Shown in pieces: positions 55,705-64,000 of a stretch of DNA of 64,000 bases. Each line of letters starts with the position of its first letter. Position 1 is the stretch's first letter. The notes below the pieces were generated by a model that worked only from the letters and a program-made list of their open reading frames with translations, did no database searches and was not told where the DNA came from. The stretch comes from Mycolicibacterium psychrotolerans (lineage in GTDB: Bacteria > Actinomycetota > Actinomycetes > Mycobacteriales > Mycobacteriaceae). The stretch spans positions 4,836,001 through 4,900,000 of the forward strand of contig NZ_AP022574.1 of the NCBI RefSeq assembly GCF_010729305.1, written 5' to 3'. Both the position numbers and the translations under genes were made by a program.

Positions 55705-57272
55705 ACCTGCCCACCCCGTCCATCGAGTACAGCCTGCTCGCGCCGATGCTGATCGTGTTCGGTGCGGCCGTCCTCGGGGTGCTCCTCGAAGCGGTCCTGC
55801 CCCGCAGGCAGCGCTACGCCGCGCAGGTCGCGCTCAGCGTGACGGCGCTGATCGCGGCGCTCGTCGCCGTCGTCCTGATCGCACGGGACATGCACGGCGG
55901 CAACGGAACCAGTGCGGTGATGGGCGCGGTGGCCGTCGACCGGCCCGCGCTGTTCCTGCAGGGCACCATCCTGCTGGTGGGCATACTCGGCATCCTGCTG
56001 ATCGGCGAGCGCCGGATCGCCGTGGCCGACCGCGGCGCGGAGCGCGGCGGACTGGACGCCTTCACTCCGCAGGCCTCCGCGATCGCGGGCAGCGTCGCCG
56101 AGAAGCAGGCGACCGCGGCGGGGGTGATCCAGACCGAGGTCTTCCCGTTGACGCTGTTCGCCGTCGGCGGCATGCTGCTGTTCCCCGCGGCAGACGACCT
56201 GCTGACGATGTTCATCGCGCTCGAAGTGCTGTCCTTGCCGCTGTATCTGCTGTGCGGGCTGGCGCGACGGCGGCGGTTGCTGTCCCAGGAGTCGTCACTG
56301 AAGTACTTCCTGCTGGGCGCGTTCTCGTCGGCGTTCTTCCTGTACGGCGCGGCGATGCTCTACGGGTATGCCGGCACGCTGTCGTTGCCGGGCATCGCCG
56401 AGGCGGTGAAGGCGGGCACGGGCTCACGGTCGCTGGCGTTGATCGGAATCGCACTGCTGCTGGTCGGCGTGTTGTTCAAAGTCGGTGCGGTGCCGTTCCA
56501 TTCGTGGATCCCCGATGTGTACCAGGGCGCGCCGACGCCGATCACCGCGTTCATGGCCGCGGCCACCAAGATCGCGGCGTTCGGGGCGATGCTGCGGTTG
56601 TTCTACGTGGCGCTGCCCGGCCTGCACGACGACTGGCGCCCCGTGCTGTGGACCATCGCGATCGCCACCATGGCCGTCGGCACCGTCACCGCCGTCACGC
56701 AGAACGACGTGAAGCGGATCCTGGCGTATTCGGCGGTGGCGCACAGCGGGTTCATCCTGACCGGCGTGGTCGCCGGCAACGAGTCGGGGCTGTCGTCGAC
56801 GCTGTTCTATCTGTTCGCCTACGGGTTCTCCACGGTCGGCGCGTTCGCGGTGGTGGGTTTGGTGCGTGACGCCGACGGCGAGGAGGACACCGCGCTGGCC
56901 CGGTGGGCGGGGCTCGGGAAGCGCTATCCGCTGGTGGGCATCGTGTTCTCGCTGTTTCTGCTTGCGTTCGCGGGCATTCCGCTGACCAGCGGGTTCGTCA
57001 GCAAGTTCGCGGTGTTCAAGGCGGCGGGCGAAGGCGGGGCCATCCCCCTGGTGGTGGTCGGGGTGATCGCGAGCGCGATCGCGGCGTATTTCTACGTCCG
57101 CGTGATCGTGCTGATGTTCTTCACCGATCGTCCCGACGACGCCCCGACCGTGGTGGTGCCGAGCGCGTTGACGACGGCCGTCGTGGTGGTCACCGCGGCG
57201 GTGACGTTCGCGCTCGGCGCGCTGCCGCAACCGCTGCTCGACCTGGCCAACGCGGCCAACCGTTTCCTCTGA
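55701..57272 (+). CDS. nuoN: NADH-quinone oxidoreductase subunit N
   Basis: 523 residues from ATG 55701. Third antiporter-like subunit; last gene of the operon. MFIALEVLSLPLYLLCGLARR carries the Glu, KVGAVPFHSWIPDVYQGAPTPITAFM the Lys, and TQNDVKRILAYSAVAHSGFIL the later Lys region. About 14 helices. A perfect 14-bp hairpin follows 10 bases after the stop and should end the operon transcript. Confidence 0.97.
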   Translation: MNLPTPSIEYSLLAPMLIVFGAAVLGVLLEAVLPRRQRYAAQVALSVTALIAALVAVVLIARDMHGGNGTSAVMGAVAVDRPALFLQGTILLVGILGILLIGERRIAVADRGAERGGLDAFTPQASAIAGSVAEKQATAAGVIQTEVFPLTLFAVGGMLLFPAADDLLTMFIALEVLSLPLYLLCGLARRRRLLSQESSLKYFLLGAFSSAFFLYGAAMLYGYAGTLSLPGIAEAVKAGTGSRSLALIGIALLLVGVLFKVGAVPFHSWIPDVYQGAPTPITAFMAAATKIAAFGAMLRLFYVALPGLHDDWRPVLWTIAIATMAVGTVTAVTQNDVKRILAYSAVAHSGFILTGVVAGNESGLSSTLFYLFAYGFSTVGAFAVVGLVRDADGEEDTALARWAGLGKRYPLVGIVFSLFLLAFAGIPLTSGFVSKFAVFKAAGEGGAIPLVVVGVIASAIAAYFYVRVIVLMFFTDRPDDAPTVVVPSALTTAVVVVTAAVTFALGALPQPLLDLANAANRFL

Positions 57273-57282
57273 CCTCCTCCTC

Positions 57283-57314
57283 TTTCTCGCCCAAACCGAC
57301 GTTTGGGCGAGAAA
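57283..57314. terminator. Perfect hairpin at the end of the nuo operon
   Basis: TTTCTCGCCCAAAC (57283-57296), loop CGAC, GTTTGGGCGAGAAA (57301-57314): a perfect 14-bp stem. It lies 10 bases past the nuoN stop. Its symmetry would allow it to act in both directions. The arms resemble a mycobacterial palindromic repeat type, so it may be a domesticated element. Confidence 0.7.
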
Positions 57315-57361
57315 GTGCGAGAGGATCAGGCCATTATGTCGATTTCGCGAGAGGCCCGTCG

Positions 57362-58135
57362 ATGACCGAGCTCGTGCTCACCGCGGACCACGGCGCCGTG
57401 CGCGTGATCACGTTGAACCGTCCGCAGGCGCGCAACGCGCTCAGCCGCGACCTGATCCGCGCCTGCTATGCCGCGTTGACCACCGCGGACGCCGACGAGT
57501 CCGTCCGCGCAGTGGTGCTCACGGGCGCCGACCCGGCCTTCTGCGCCGGCGTCGACCTCAAAGAAGCTGCGCGCGATGGTCTTTCGTACTTCGCAGAGTT
57601 CCGCTCCCAGAGTTGCATCGCCGCGGTGGCCGCCATGCGGACGCCGGTGGTGGGCGCGGTGAACGGGGCCACGTTCACCGGCGGTCTGGAGATGGCGCTG
57701 GGCTGTGACTTCCTGATCGCCTCCGAGCGGGCGGTGTTCGCCGACACCCACGCCCGGGTGGGCATCCTGCCCGGCGGCGGGATGACGGCGCGGCTGCCGC
57801 AGCTGGTCGGCGCAGCGATGGCCCGGCGCCTGTCGATGACCGGTGAGGTGGTCGACGCCGCCCGCGCCGAGCGGATCGGGTTGGTCACCGAGGTGGTGCC
57901 GCACGACCGGCTGCTCGGGCGGGCCGTCGACCTCGCCACCCAGATCGCCGACGTGCCGGGGCCCACGATGCGCGGCCTCAAGGAGATCTACACCAGCGGT
58001 GCGGCCGCGGTGACCGATCCCGCGCTCGCCGCCGAGGAACGGATCGCGTTCGCACAGCACCGCGAGTTCGACTCTCTCGGCGATCGCTTCACCGCTGTCG
58101 CGCAACGCAACAGGGAGCAGATCCAGCCGGACTGA
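57362..58135 (+). CDS. Enoyl-CoA hydratase/isomerase family protein
   Basis: 257 residues from ATG 57362, with GAGAGG about 9 bases upstream. Crotonase fold: ITLNRPQARNALSRDLIRAC, VLTGADPAFCAGVDLKE (oxyanion hole), PVVGAVNGATFTGGLEMALGCDFL, and FADTHARVGILPGGGMTARLPQ. The usual catalytic Glu positions are partly replaced (THARVGILPGGG), with only some acidic residues retained, so hydratase activity is likely but not certain. It is convergent with a TetR gene whose stop abuts its own. The substrate is unknown. Confidence 0.88.
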   Translation: MTELVLTADHGAVRVITLNRPQARNALSRDLIRACYAALTTADADESVRAVVLTGADPAFCAGVDLKEAARDGLSYFAEFRSQSCIAAVAAMRTPVVGAVNGATFTGGLEMALGCDFLIASERAVFADTHARVGILPGGGMTARLPQLVGAAMARRLSMTGEVVDAARAERIGLVTEVVPHDRLLGRAVDLATQIADVPGPTMRGLKEIYTSGAAAVTDPALAAEERIAFAQHREFDSLGDRFTAVAQRNREQIQPD

Positions 58136-58753
58136 CTAGGACACCGACGGCGAAGTGGCCACTCCGTGAAGCAGGATCGACGTCGTGTTGTCCACCCACG
58201 CCGCACTCGCGAGGTAGTCCGGGGCTTGCAGCAGGGCCAGCATCGTGGCGCCGCCGATGAGATGGACCAGGCCGTCGGGATCCACGTCGTCGCGCACCTC
58301 GCCTCTGTCGACCGCGTCGCGCAACCGGGTGCGCACGGCGGCGAACAGGTCGGTGAACCGCGCGCTGACGCGGCTGAGCATCGCCGGGTCTGCCGACATG
58401 TCGGAGATCAGCCCGGGCAGCGCGGCGGCCACCACGGGGCTGGTGAACACGTCGCGGGCCGCCGCCACCATCGCCCGCAGGTCCGCCGCGATGTCACCGG
58501 GAGGGGTGTCGATGGCCGACGGGGTGACCGGAAACGCCGCCTCGTGGACGAGTTCTGCCTTGCTCGACCACCGGCGGTACAACGCGGTCTTGGTGGTGCC
58601 GGCGCGCTCGGCGACGGCGGCCATCGTGACACCTGGGTAGCCGATTTCGACAAGTAGATCCGCCGTGGCCCGCAATATGGCAGCGTCGATACGCGGGTCG
58701 CGTGGGCGTCCGGCACTCGGGGTCTTGTCAGCCGAGGACGGGTCTGCTTTCAT
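58136..58753 (-). CDS. TetR family regulator
   Basis: 205 residues from ATG 58753 (GTG 58765 possible). Helix-turn-helix region VTMAAVAERAGTTKTALYRRWSSKAELV, with an arginine-rich GRPRDPRIDAAIL start. The C-terminal domain (TetR_C_11-like, PGLISDMSADPAM) binds an unknown ligand. It is divergent from the phosphotransferase gene at 58820 and most likely controls it and itself. Confidence 0.85.
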   Translation of the reverse strand: MKADPSSADKTPSAGRPRDPRIDAAILRATADLLVEIGYPGVTMAAVAERAGTTKTALYRRWSSKAELVHEAAFPVTPSAIDTPPGDIAADLRAMVAAARDVFTSPVVAAALPGLISDMSADPAMLSRVSARFTDLFAAVRTRLRDAVDRGEVRDDVDPDGLVHLIGGATMLALLQAPDYLASAAWVDNTTSILLHGVATSPSVS

Positions 58754-58819
58754 ATCGCTACCCACCGTATCGTATTGGCAGGCGCCAGGACCTCGATTCG
58801 TGGCGGGAAGGACTCTCTA
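58754..58819. promoter_or_regulatory. Divergent promoter region of TetR and phosphotransferase genes
   Basis: On the minus strand TACGAT (58774-58769) is a -10-like element 15 bases before the TetR start. The stretch CCGTATCGTATTGG (58765-58778) has partial symmetry and is a candidate operator. GGAAGGA (58806-58812) is the ribosome site of the plus-strand gene. Confidence 0.35.
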
Positions 58820-59956
58820 GTGACCACTGACCCAGCCGTGGAGGACGTCGACCGGCTCCAACGGTCCAGCCGCGACATGACGAACGTCCCCGCCGCGCTG
58901 TCGACATGGCTGTCGACGGTGCTGCCCAACACGACGCCCGAGATCACCGTGGACAGCGGCGTGGACACCAACGGCATGTCGTCGGAGACCATCTTGGTGT
59001 CGGGCCGCTGGGTGCAGGGCGGCAGCCCGGTCGAGCAGCGGTGGGTCGCCCGGGTCGCCCCCTCCGAAGCGGACGTGCCTGTGTTCGAGCACTACCGACT
59101 CGATCACCAGCACGAGGTGATCCGGCTGGTCGCCGAGTTGACCGACGTCCCGGTGCCGCCGGTGCGCTGGCTCGAGCGTTCCGGCGATGTGCTGGGGCGG
59201 CCCTTCTTCCTGATGGATCGCATCGACGGGATCGTCCCGCCCGACGTGATGCCCTACACCTTCGGCGGCAACTGGCTTTTCGACGCCGATCCGCAGCAGC
59301 AGCGCCTGCTGCAGGACAACACCGTGAAGGTGCTCGCTGCGCTGCACTCGATCCCCAACGCCCAGCAGACGTTCGGCTTCCTGCAGGACATCGACCCGCC
59401 CGGGGAGACGGCGCTGCACCGGCACTTCGGGTGGCTGAAGAGCTGGTATGAGTTCAGCGTCCCGGACATCGGGCGCTCTCCGCTGGTCGAGCGGGCGCTG
59501 ACGTGGCTCGAGGAGCGTTTCCCCGCAGACGCGGCCGCCGCCGAACCGGTTCTGGTGTGGGGCGATTCGCGGATCGGCAACGTCATGTACCGGGACTTCT
59601 CGCCCGTCGCGGTGCTCGACTGGGAGATGGCAACCGTGGGGCCGCGCGAATTCGACGTCGCGTGGCTCGCGTTCGCGCACATGGTGTTTCAGGAGCTGAC
59701 CAAGCTCGCCGGACTGCCGGGGATGCCGGACTTCCTGCGCGAGGACGACATCCGGGCCACCTATCGCGACCTCACGGGCGTGGAGGTCGGCGACCTCGAC
59801 TGGTTCTACGTGTACTCGGCGGTGGTGTGGTGCTGCGTGTTCATGCGCACCGGCGCCCGGCGCGTGCACTTCGGCGAGATCGAGAAACCCGCCGACGTCG
59901 AGACGCTGTTCTACCACGCCTCACTGCTCAAACGACTGTTAGGAGAGACCGTCTGA
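58820..59956 (+). CDS. APH-family phosphotransferase
   Basis: 378 residues from GTG 58820, with GGAAGGA 7 bases upstream. Kinase fold of the aminoglycoside-phosphotransferase superfamily: RWVARVAPSE (nucleotide Lys region replaced by Arg/Val), PFFLMDRIDGIVPPDVMPYT, VLVWGDSRIGNVMYRDFSPVAVLDWEMATVGPREFDVAWL with catalytic Asp (WGDSRIGN) and metal Asp (LDWE). Members of this group in actinobacteria usually act on acyl-CoA or lipid-type hydroxyls rather than drugs. Its stop overlaps the next ATG by one base, so it works with that protein. It lacks an adjacent dehydrogenase, unlike the kinase at 37822. Confidence 0.82.
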   Translation: MTTDPAVEDVDRLQRSSRDMTNVPAALSTWLSTVLPNTTPEITVDSGVDTNGMSSETILVSGRWVQGGSPVEQRWVARVAPSEADVPVFEHYRLDHQHEVIRLVAELTDVPVPPVRWLERSGDVLGRPFFLMDRIDGIVPPDVMPYTFGGNWLFDADPQQQRLLQDNTVKVLAALHSIPNAQQTFGFLQDIDPPGETALHRHFGWLKSWYEFSVPDIGRSPLVERALTWLEERFPADAAAAEPVLVWGDSRIGNVMYRDFSPVAVLDWEMATVGPREFDVAWLAFAHMVFQELTKLAGLPGMPDFLREDDIRATYRDLTGVEVGDLDWFYVYSAVVWCCVFMRTGARRVHFGEIEKPADVETLFYHASLLKRLLGETV

Positions 59957-61071
59957 TGCTCGGACCGATGGACGAGTACCCGGTACATCAGCTTCCGCAG
60001 CCGATCGCGTGGCCGGGCTCCTCGGACCGCAATTTCTACGACCGGTCCTACTTCAACGCCCATGACCGCACCGGGGACATCTTCGTCGTCACCGGCATCG
60101 GCTACTACCCCAACCTCGGGGTCAAGGACGCGTTCCTGCTGGTGAGGCGTGGCGACACCCAGACGGCGGTGCACCTGTCCGATGCGATCGACCAGGACCG
60201 GCTCAACCAGCACGTCGGCAACTACCGCGTCGAGGTGATCGAGCCGCTGCGCAAGCTGCGCATCGTCTGCGACGACACCGAGGGTATCGCCGCCGACCTG
60301 ACCTGGGAGGGCCTGTTCGACGTCGTCCAGGAGCAGCCGCACATCATGCGGCGCGGCAACCGGATCACGTTGGATGCCCAGCGCTTCGCCCAAGTGGGCG
60401 CCTGGAGCGGGCAGCTGGCGATCGACGGCGAGGACATCGCGGTCGATCGCGCCCGCTGGATCGGCACCCGCGACCGCTCCTGGGGCATCCGGCCCGTCGG
60501 CGAGGCGGAGCCGGCAGGGCGACCCGACGATCCGCCGTTCGAGGGCATGTGGTGGCTGTACGTGCCGATGGCGTTCGACGACTTCGGCATCGTGATCATC
60601 ATCCAGGAGGATCCGCAGGGCTTCCGCTCGCTCAACGATTGCACGCGCATCTGGAAAGATGGCCGCGTCGAGCAGCTCGGGTGGCCGCGGGTGAAGATCC
60701 ACTACCGCTCCGGCACCCGCATCCCCACCGGCGCGAGCATCGACGCCACCGGAAGCGACGGCAGCGCATTGCATTTCGACGTCGAGTCCAGGCTTGCCGT
60801 GCCGATTCACGTCGGCGGCGGCTACGGCGGCGACTCCGACTGGCTGCACGGCGTGTGGAAGGGCGAGCGGTTCACCGAGCGACTGACCTACGACATGACC
60901 GATCCGGCCGTCGTCGGCCGCGCCGGTTTCGGGGTGATCGACCACGTCGGCCGCTCGGTGTGCCGCGACGCCGACGGCACCGAACGCGAGGGCTGGGGGC
61001 TCTTCGAGCACGGCGCGCTCGGGCGGCACGACCCGTCCGGCTTCGCCGACTGGCTCACCGTCGCCCTCTGA
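59956..61071 (+). CDS. DUF7064/DUF7065-type protein
   Basis: 371 residues from ATG 59956. A soluble, beta-rich protein: DRSYFNAHDRTGDIFVVTGIGYYPNLGVKD, VIEPLRKLRIVC, LTWEGLFDVVQEQPHIMRRG, RDRSWGIRPVG, and a C-terminal GVIDHVGRSVCRDADG. These segments recall the DUF7064/7065 lipocalin-like (AttH-related) proteins found next to actinobacterial phosphotransferases. Tightly coupled to the kinase gene. A lipid- or CoA-ester-binding role is plausible but unproven. Confidence 0.68.
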   Translation: MLGPMDEYPVHQLPQPIAWPGSSDRNFYDRSYFNAHDRTGDIFVVTGIGYYPNLGVKDAFLLVRRGDTQTAVHLSDAIDQDRLNQHVGNYRVEVIEPLRKLRIVCDDTEGIAADLTWEGLFDVVQEQPHIMRRGNRITLDAQRFAQVGAWSGQLAIDGEDIAVDRARWIGTRDRSWGIRPVGEAEPAGRPDDPPFEGMWWLYVPMAFDDFGIVIIIQEDPQGFRSLNDCTRIWKDGRVEQLGWPRVKIHYRSGTRIPTGASIDATGSDGSALHFDVESRLAVPIHVGGGYGGDSDWLHGVWKGERFTERLTYDMTDPAVVGRAGFGVIDHVGRSVCRDADGTEREGWGLFEHGALGRHDPSGFADWLTVAL

Positions 61072-61099
61072 CCCGTCGCCCCTGACCCGTCGCCGAGAC

Positions 61100-61144
61100 T
61101 GCATTCCGGCAGGCCATCACTCGCACTTCCTCTGCCGGACTGCA
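61100..61144. repeat. Inverted repeat downstream of the DUF7064-type gene
   Basis: TGCATTCCGGCAG (61100-61112) and CTGCCGGACTGCA (61132-61144) are inverted repeats with 12 of 13 matches and a 19-base loop, between two convergent genes. They may act as a two-way terminator. Just before it, TGACCCGTCGCC occurs twice in tandem (61069-61080 and 61083-61094). Confidence 0.55.
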
Positions 61145-61171
61145 ATTTGGTCACGGAACGGGGTGCGGGGG

Positions 61172-62659
61172 TCAGGCGGGGTGGCGCTCGGGCACTCCGG
61201 CGCGGCCGAACACCATCGACTCGTCGATCGGCTCCACACGGTGCCCGATCGCATCGCGGACGTAGGTGTGGCTGAGCATCCACGGCCGTCGCGTTCCCGA
61301 CTTCGGCAGCGCTCCCAGACCCAGACCCCTCAGCACGTACCCCGACTGAAGGTTGAACGCCGGCTGCTCCGGCATGGCCTCGTGCCCGAGGTGCGGATAG
61401 GCGTGGGTGTAGCCATGGGAACGCATGTAGGCCAACAGATCTGCGACCGCGCGCGCCGTCATGTCGGCCCCCAGAGTCCAGGATGCGTTGGTGTATCCCA
61501 TGCACCACGCCACATTGGGCACGTCCTCGAGCAGTCGGCGACGGTACATGAACCGTTGGTGCGGTTCGACCTTGTCCCCATCGACGAACAGGGTGACGCC
61601 GCCGAGGGCCTGCATCTGGAGTCCGGTCGCGGTGATGACCGCGTCGGCGGCCAGGTGACGGCCGGACTTCAGCACGATGCCCCCGGTGTCGAAGTGATCG
61701 ACGCGGTCGGTGACGATCTCGACATCCCCCGCCGCGACGGCCTTCAACAGGTCGGAGTCCACCATGAAGCACATGCGTTGGTCCCACGGGTTGTACGGCG
61801 GCCGGAAGTGGACGTCGACGGGATAGTTGGCGGGCAGTTCGCGCATCGTCATCCGACGAAGTAGCCGTTTGCTCACAGTGGGCGCGCCTCGCGAGACCAG
61901 CCACAGCAGCGACCCGAACATCGACATCACCCATCTGGCCGCCAGATGACCCGTCCGCCCCGGCAACATGCGCCGAATCGCGTTGATGGGCGGTAACACT
62001 CGCGGCACCGACAACAGGTACGAGGGGGTGCGCTGCAGCATCGTGACATGAGCTGCCCTCTGGGTCAGCGACGGGATCATGCTCACCGCGGTTGCGCCGC
62101 TGCCGATGACGACGAGGCGCTTGCCTACGGGGTCGAAGCCCTCGGGCCAGTGCTGCGGGTGGATCACCTCACCGCGGAAGTCGCCCATCCCGGGGAAGTC
62201 GGGCACATAGGGTTCGTCGTAGTCGTAGTAACCGCTGGCGAAGAACAGGAACCGGGCTGTGAAGACGATCTCCGTGCCGTCACGATCGGCGCGCACCGTC
62301 CATGTGTCCGTCGCGGAATGCCAGTCCGCTGAGTGCACCGCGGTGCGGTACCGAATGAGCTCGTCGATACCGTGTTTGCGCGCGGTGTCGGCCATGTACT
62401 GCCAGATGTGCGCGCCGTCGGCGATGGCCTCCGGTCGCGTCCACGGTTCCCACGGGAACGACAGCGTGAAGATGTCGCTGTCCGAGCGGATACCCGGGTA
62501 GCGAAACAGGTCCCACGTCCCGCCGAGACGCTCTCGCCGCTCCAGGATGGTGATCGTCAGATCGGGGTTCTTCTCGCGGATGCGGTACGCGGCGCCGATG
62601 CCTGAGAAGCCGGCCCCGACGATGATGACGTCGCTGTGCTCCGACTCGCGCGCATCCAT
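61172..62659 (-). CDS. Baeyer-Villiger-type flavin monooxygenase (EthA-like)
   Basis: 495 residues from ATG 62659. FAD motif VIIVGAGFSGIGAAYRIRE at the N-terminus, the RYPGIRSDSDIFTLSF region, the Baeyer-Villiger signature FRGEVIHPQHWP (FxGxxxHxxxW), the NADPH motif LVVIGSGATAVSMIPSL, and ADAVITATGL near residue 335. It should insert oxygen next to a ketone or oxidise a sulfide; EthA, the activator of ethionamide, is in the same group. It follows a second paralogue by 10 bases on the same strand, so the two are cotranscribed. Confidence 0.9.
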   Translation of the reverse strand: MDARESEHSDVIIVGAGFSGIGAAYRIREKNPDLTITILERRERLGGTWDLFRYPGIRSDSDIFTLSFPWEPWTRPEAIADGAHIWQYMADTARKHGIDELIRYRTAVHSADWHSATDTWTVRADRDGTEIVFTARFLFFASGYYDYDEPYVPDFPGMGDFRGEVIHPQHWPEGFDPVGKRLVVIGSGATAVSMIPSLTQRAAHVTMLQRTPSYLLSVPRVLPPINAIRRMLPGRTGHLAARWVMSMFGSLLWLVSRGAPTVSKRLLRRMTMRELPANYPVDVHFRPPYNPWDQRMCFMVDSDLLKAVAAGDVEIVTDRVDHFDTGGIVLKSGRHLAADAVITATGLQMQALGGVTLFVDGDKVEPHQRFMYRRRLLEDVPNVAWCMGYTNASWTLGADMTARAVADLLAYMRSHGYTHAYPHLGHEAMPEQPAFNLQSGYVLRGLGLGALPKSGTRRPWMLSHTYVRDAIGHRVEPIDESMVFGRAGVPERHPA

Positions 62660-62669
62660 GACGAACTCC

Positions 62670-64000
62670 TTATGCCGATGTGACCGCCCGTACTGCGGCG
62701 CGGCCGAACATCATGGACTCCTCGATCCGGTCGAACCGGTGGTCGATGACGTCGAGCACGTAGTTGTGCCGCACATTCCACGGGCGGCGGGTGCCCGATC
62801 GCGGTAACGCGTGCGGTGCGCGCTTGATGTAGTTGGCCTGCAGGTCGAACGCCGGCTTCTCCGGGATCGGCTCGTCGCCCCGATGCGGGTAGGCATGCGT
62901 GTAGCCGTGAGAATCCATGTAGGCCAACAGTTTCGCGAAGGCCTTCGCGGTCATGTCGGCCCGCAACGTCCAGGAGGCGTTGGTGTAGCCGATGCACCAG
63001 GCGATGTTGGGGAGGTCCTCGATGAGGTACTCCTTGTAGACGAACCGGTCGGTCGGGTCGATCTCCTCGCCGTCGACGAACACCCGGATGCCGCCGAGGG
63101 CCTGCAGCGCTAGACCGGTGGCCGTGACGATGACGTCGGCGTCCAGACGCGCACCGGAGCTCAGCACGATTCCGGTCTGGTCGACGTGGTCGATGGTGTC
63201 GGTCACCACCTCCGCACGGCCCTGCTTGACCTTCTCGAAGAGATCGTTGTCGAGCACCAGGCACATCCGCTGGTCCCATGGGTTGTACTTCGGCTTGAAG
63301 TGCAGGTCGACGTCGTAGCCGGGCGGCAGCGCCGCCATCGTGCGGTTGCGGATCAGCCAGCGCCCGAACCGCGGCGCCTTGCGGAACATGAAGTACGTCA
63401 GAACATGGAACATCGCGTTGCGGAAGCGCACCACGGCATGAGACAACTTGCGCGGCAGGATCTTCCGGATGAAGTCGACCATCGGGTCGATCCGCGGCAT
63501 CGACATCATGTACGTCGGCGACCGCTGCAGCATCGTCACGTGCGCCGCCTTCTCGCTCAACGCCGGAATGAGGCTGATGGCGGTCGCCCCGCTGCCGATC
63601 ACGACCACGCGCTTACCCGTGTAGTCCAGGTCCTCGGGCCAGAACTGCGGGTGGACCACCTGCCCGCCGAACCGGTCGAGCCCGGCGATGTCGGGCCGGT
63701 AGGGGTCGTCGTAGCTGTAGTAGCCGGTGCCGCAGAACAGGAATCGAGCCCGTAAGACGCGCTCCTGTCCGTTCTGCTCCGCGCGCACCGTCCAGGTGTC
63801 GGTCGACGAGTCCCAGTCCACCGACGTGACGTGCGTGTCGAACTGGATGTGCCGGTCGATGCCGTGCTTGTGTGCCGTGTCGGCGAGGTACTGCCGGATG
63901 TACTCGCCGTCGGCGACGTTCTCCTGTCGGGTCCAGGGCTCCCACGGAAACGACAGCGTGAAGATATCGCTGTCCGAGCGGATGCCCGGGTACCGGAACA
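62670..64000 (-). CDS. Baeyer-Villiger-type flavin monooxygenase, 5' end outside window
   Basis: About 443 C-terminal residues are visible; the N-terminal FAD motif lies beyond base 64000. The frame enters at FRYPGIRSDSDIFTLSF, then FGGQVVHPQFWP (Baeyer-Villiger signature), VVVIGSGATAISLIPAL (NADPH) and ADVIVTATGLALQALGG. It is clearly a paralogue of the next gene (61172-62659), with matching segments throughout, so the pair arose by tandem duplication or joint retention. Transcribed first, 10 bases before its neighbour. Confidence 0.9.
   Translation of the reverse strand, partial: FRYPGIRSDSDIFTLSFPWEPWTRQENVADGEYIRQYLADTAHKHGIDRHIQFDTHVTSVDWDSSTDTWTVRAEQNGQERVLRARFLFCGTGYYSYDDPYRPDIAGLDRFGGQVVHPQFWPEDLDYTGKRVVVIGSGATAISLIPALSEKAAHVTMLQRSPTYMMSMPRIDPMVDFIRKILPRKLSHAVVRFRNAMFHVLTYFMFRKAPRFGRWLIRNRTMAALPPGYDVDLHFKPKYNPWDQRMCLVLDNDLFEKVKQGRAEVVTDTIDHVDQTGIVLSSGARLDADVIVTATGLALQALGGIRVFVDGEEIDPTDRFVYKEYLIEDLPNIAWCIGYTNASWTLRADMTAKAFAKLLAYMDSHGYTHAYPHRGDEPIPEKPAFDLQANYIKRAPHALPRSGTRRPWNVRHNYVLDVIDHRFDRIEESMMFGRAAVRAVTSA

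Noticed and set aside
1..64000. CRISPR array, rRNA operon or complete prophage
   Set aside because: No regularly spaced repeats, rRNA segments or phage structural genes were seen on either strand.

Overview
The window looks like a chromosomal segment of a fast-growing mycobacterium (Mycolicibacterium-like). GC content is high and GTG starts with 1-4 base gene overlaps are common. It carries clearly mycobacterial genes: antigen 85, FprA, FadE23/FadE24, an F420-type reductase, and a tmRNA with a mycobacterial tag. Gene order (from memory of M. tuberculosis) follows the ssrA-smpB-ftsX-ftsE-Rv3103c-Rv3104c-prfB-fprA block, then hisN-fadE24-fadE23, then Rv3143-nuoA-N, with accessory genes between these blocks.

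Layout. 1-3601: unreadable gene tail, then a TetR regulator divergent from a degenerate ABC ATPase and a YhgE/Pip-type membrane protein. 3602-4616: 52-residue cysteine-rich ORF and a conserved hypothetical. 4901-5313: tmRNA with a strong terminator. 5396-6878: IS30-family element lodged between ssrA and the 3' end of a GGDEF/EAL gene. 6848-14791 (minus): GGDEF/EAL, EamA transporter, smpB, ftsX, ftsE, Pro/Thr-rich membrane protein, MscS channel, prfB. 14927-20225: fprA, small membrane protein, hisN, fadE24, fadE23. 20256-28902: molybdopterin oxidoreductase lacking part of its Fe-S domain, glycosyltransferase, 1056-residue cyclase/ATPase, YhdH-type reductase, antigen 85 family mycolyltransferase. 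29280-40065: a long catabolic cluster. 40068-41636: methyltransferase, SnoaL-like protein, Rv3143-like receiver protein. 41803-57272: complete nuoABCDEFGHIJKLMN. 57362-64000: enoyl-CoA hydratase, TetR, phosphotransferase, DUF7064-type protein, and two tandem Baeyer-Villiger-type monooxygenases, the second cut by the window edge.

How the genes work together. tmRNA and SmpB are the trans-translation pair. FtsE/FtsX form the divisome ABC complex. NuoA-N form proton-pumping complex I, fed by NADH from the many acyl-CoA oxidation genes. The most interesting block is 29280-40065. A homogentisate-dioxygenase-family gene, alpha/beta hydrolase, class III CoA-transferase and HMG-CoA-lyase-like gene are followed by an acyl-CoA dehydrogenase, an APH-type kinase and a DUF6285 protein. 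That last trio matches LvaC, LvaA and LvaB of the levulinate pathway (4-hydroxyacyl-CoA to 3-hydroxyacyl-CoA through a phosphorylated intermediate). Together they suggest an undescribed aromatic/4-hydroxy-acid catabolic route. Two promoters in the block (near 29840 and 31479) carry related operator-like sequences.

Several places show damage or remodelling: the IS insertion, a double frameshift inside its transposase, the Fe-S deletion, a palindromic insertion between nuoF and nuoG that creates a 31-codon bridging ORF, a probable CTG start for the EamA gene, and a possible N-terminal frameshift in the GGDEF/EAL gene. Some could be sequencing errors; this cannot be decided from one sequence.
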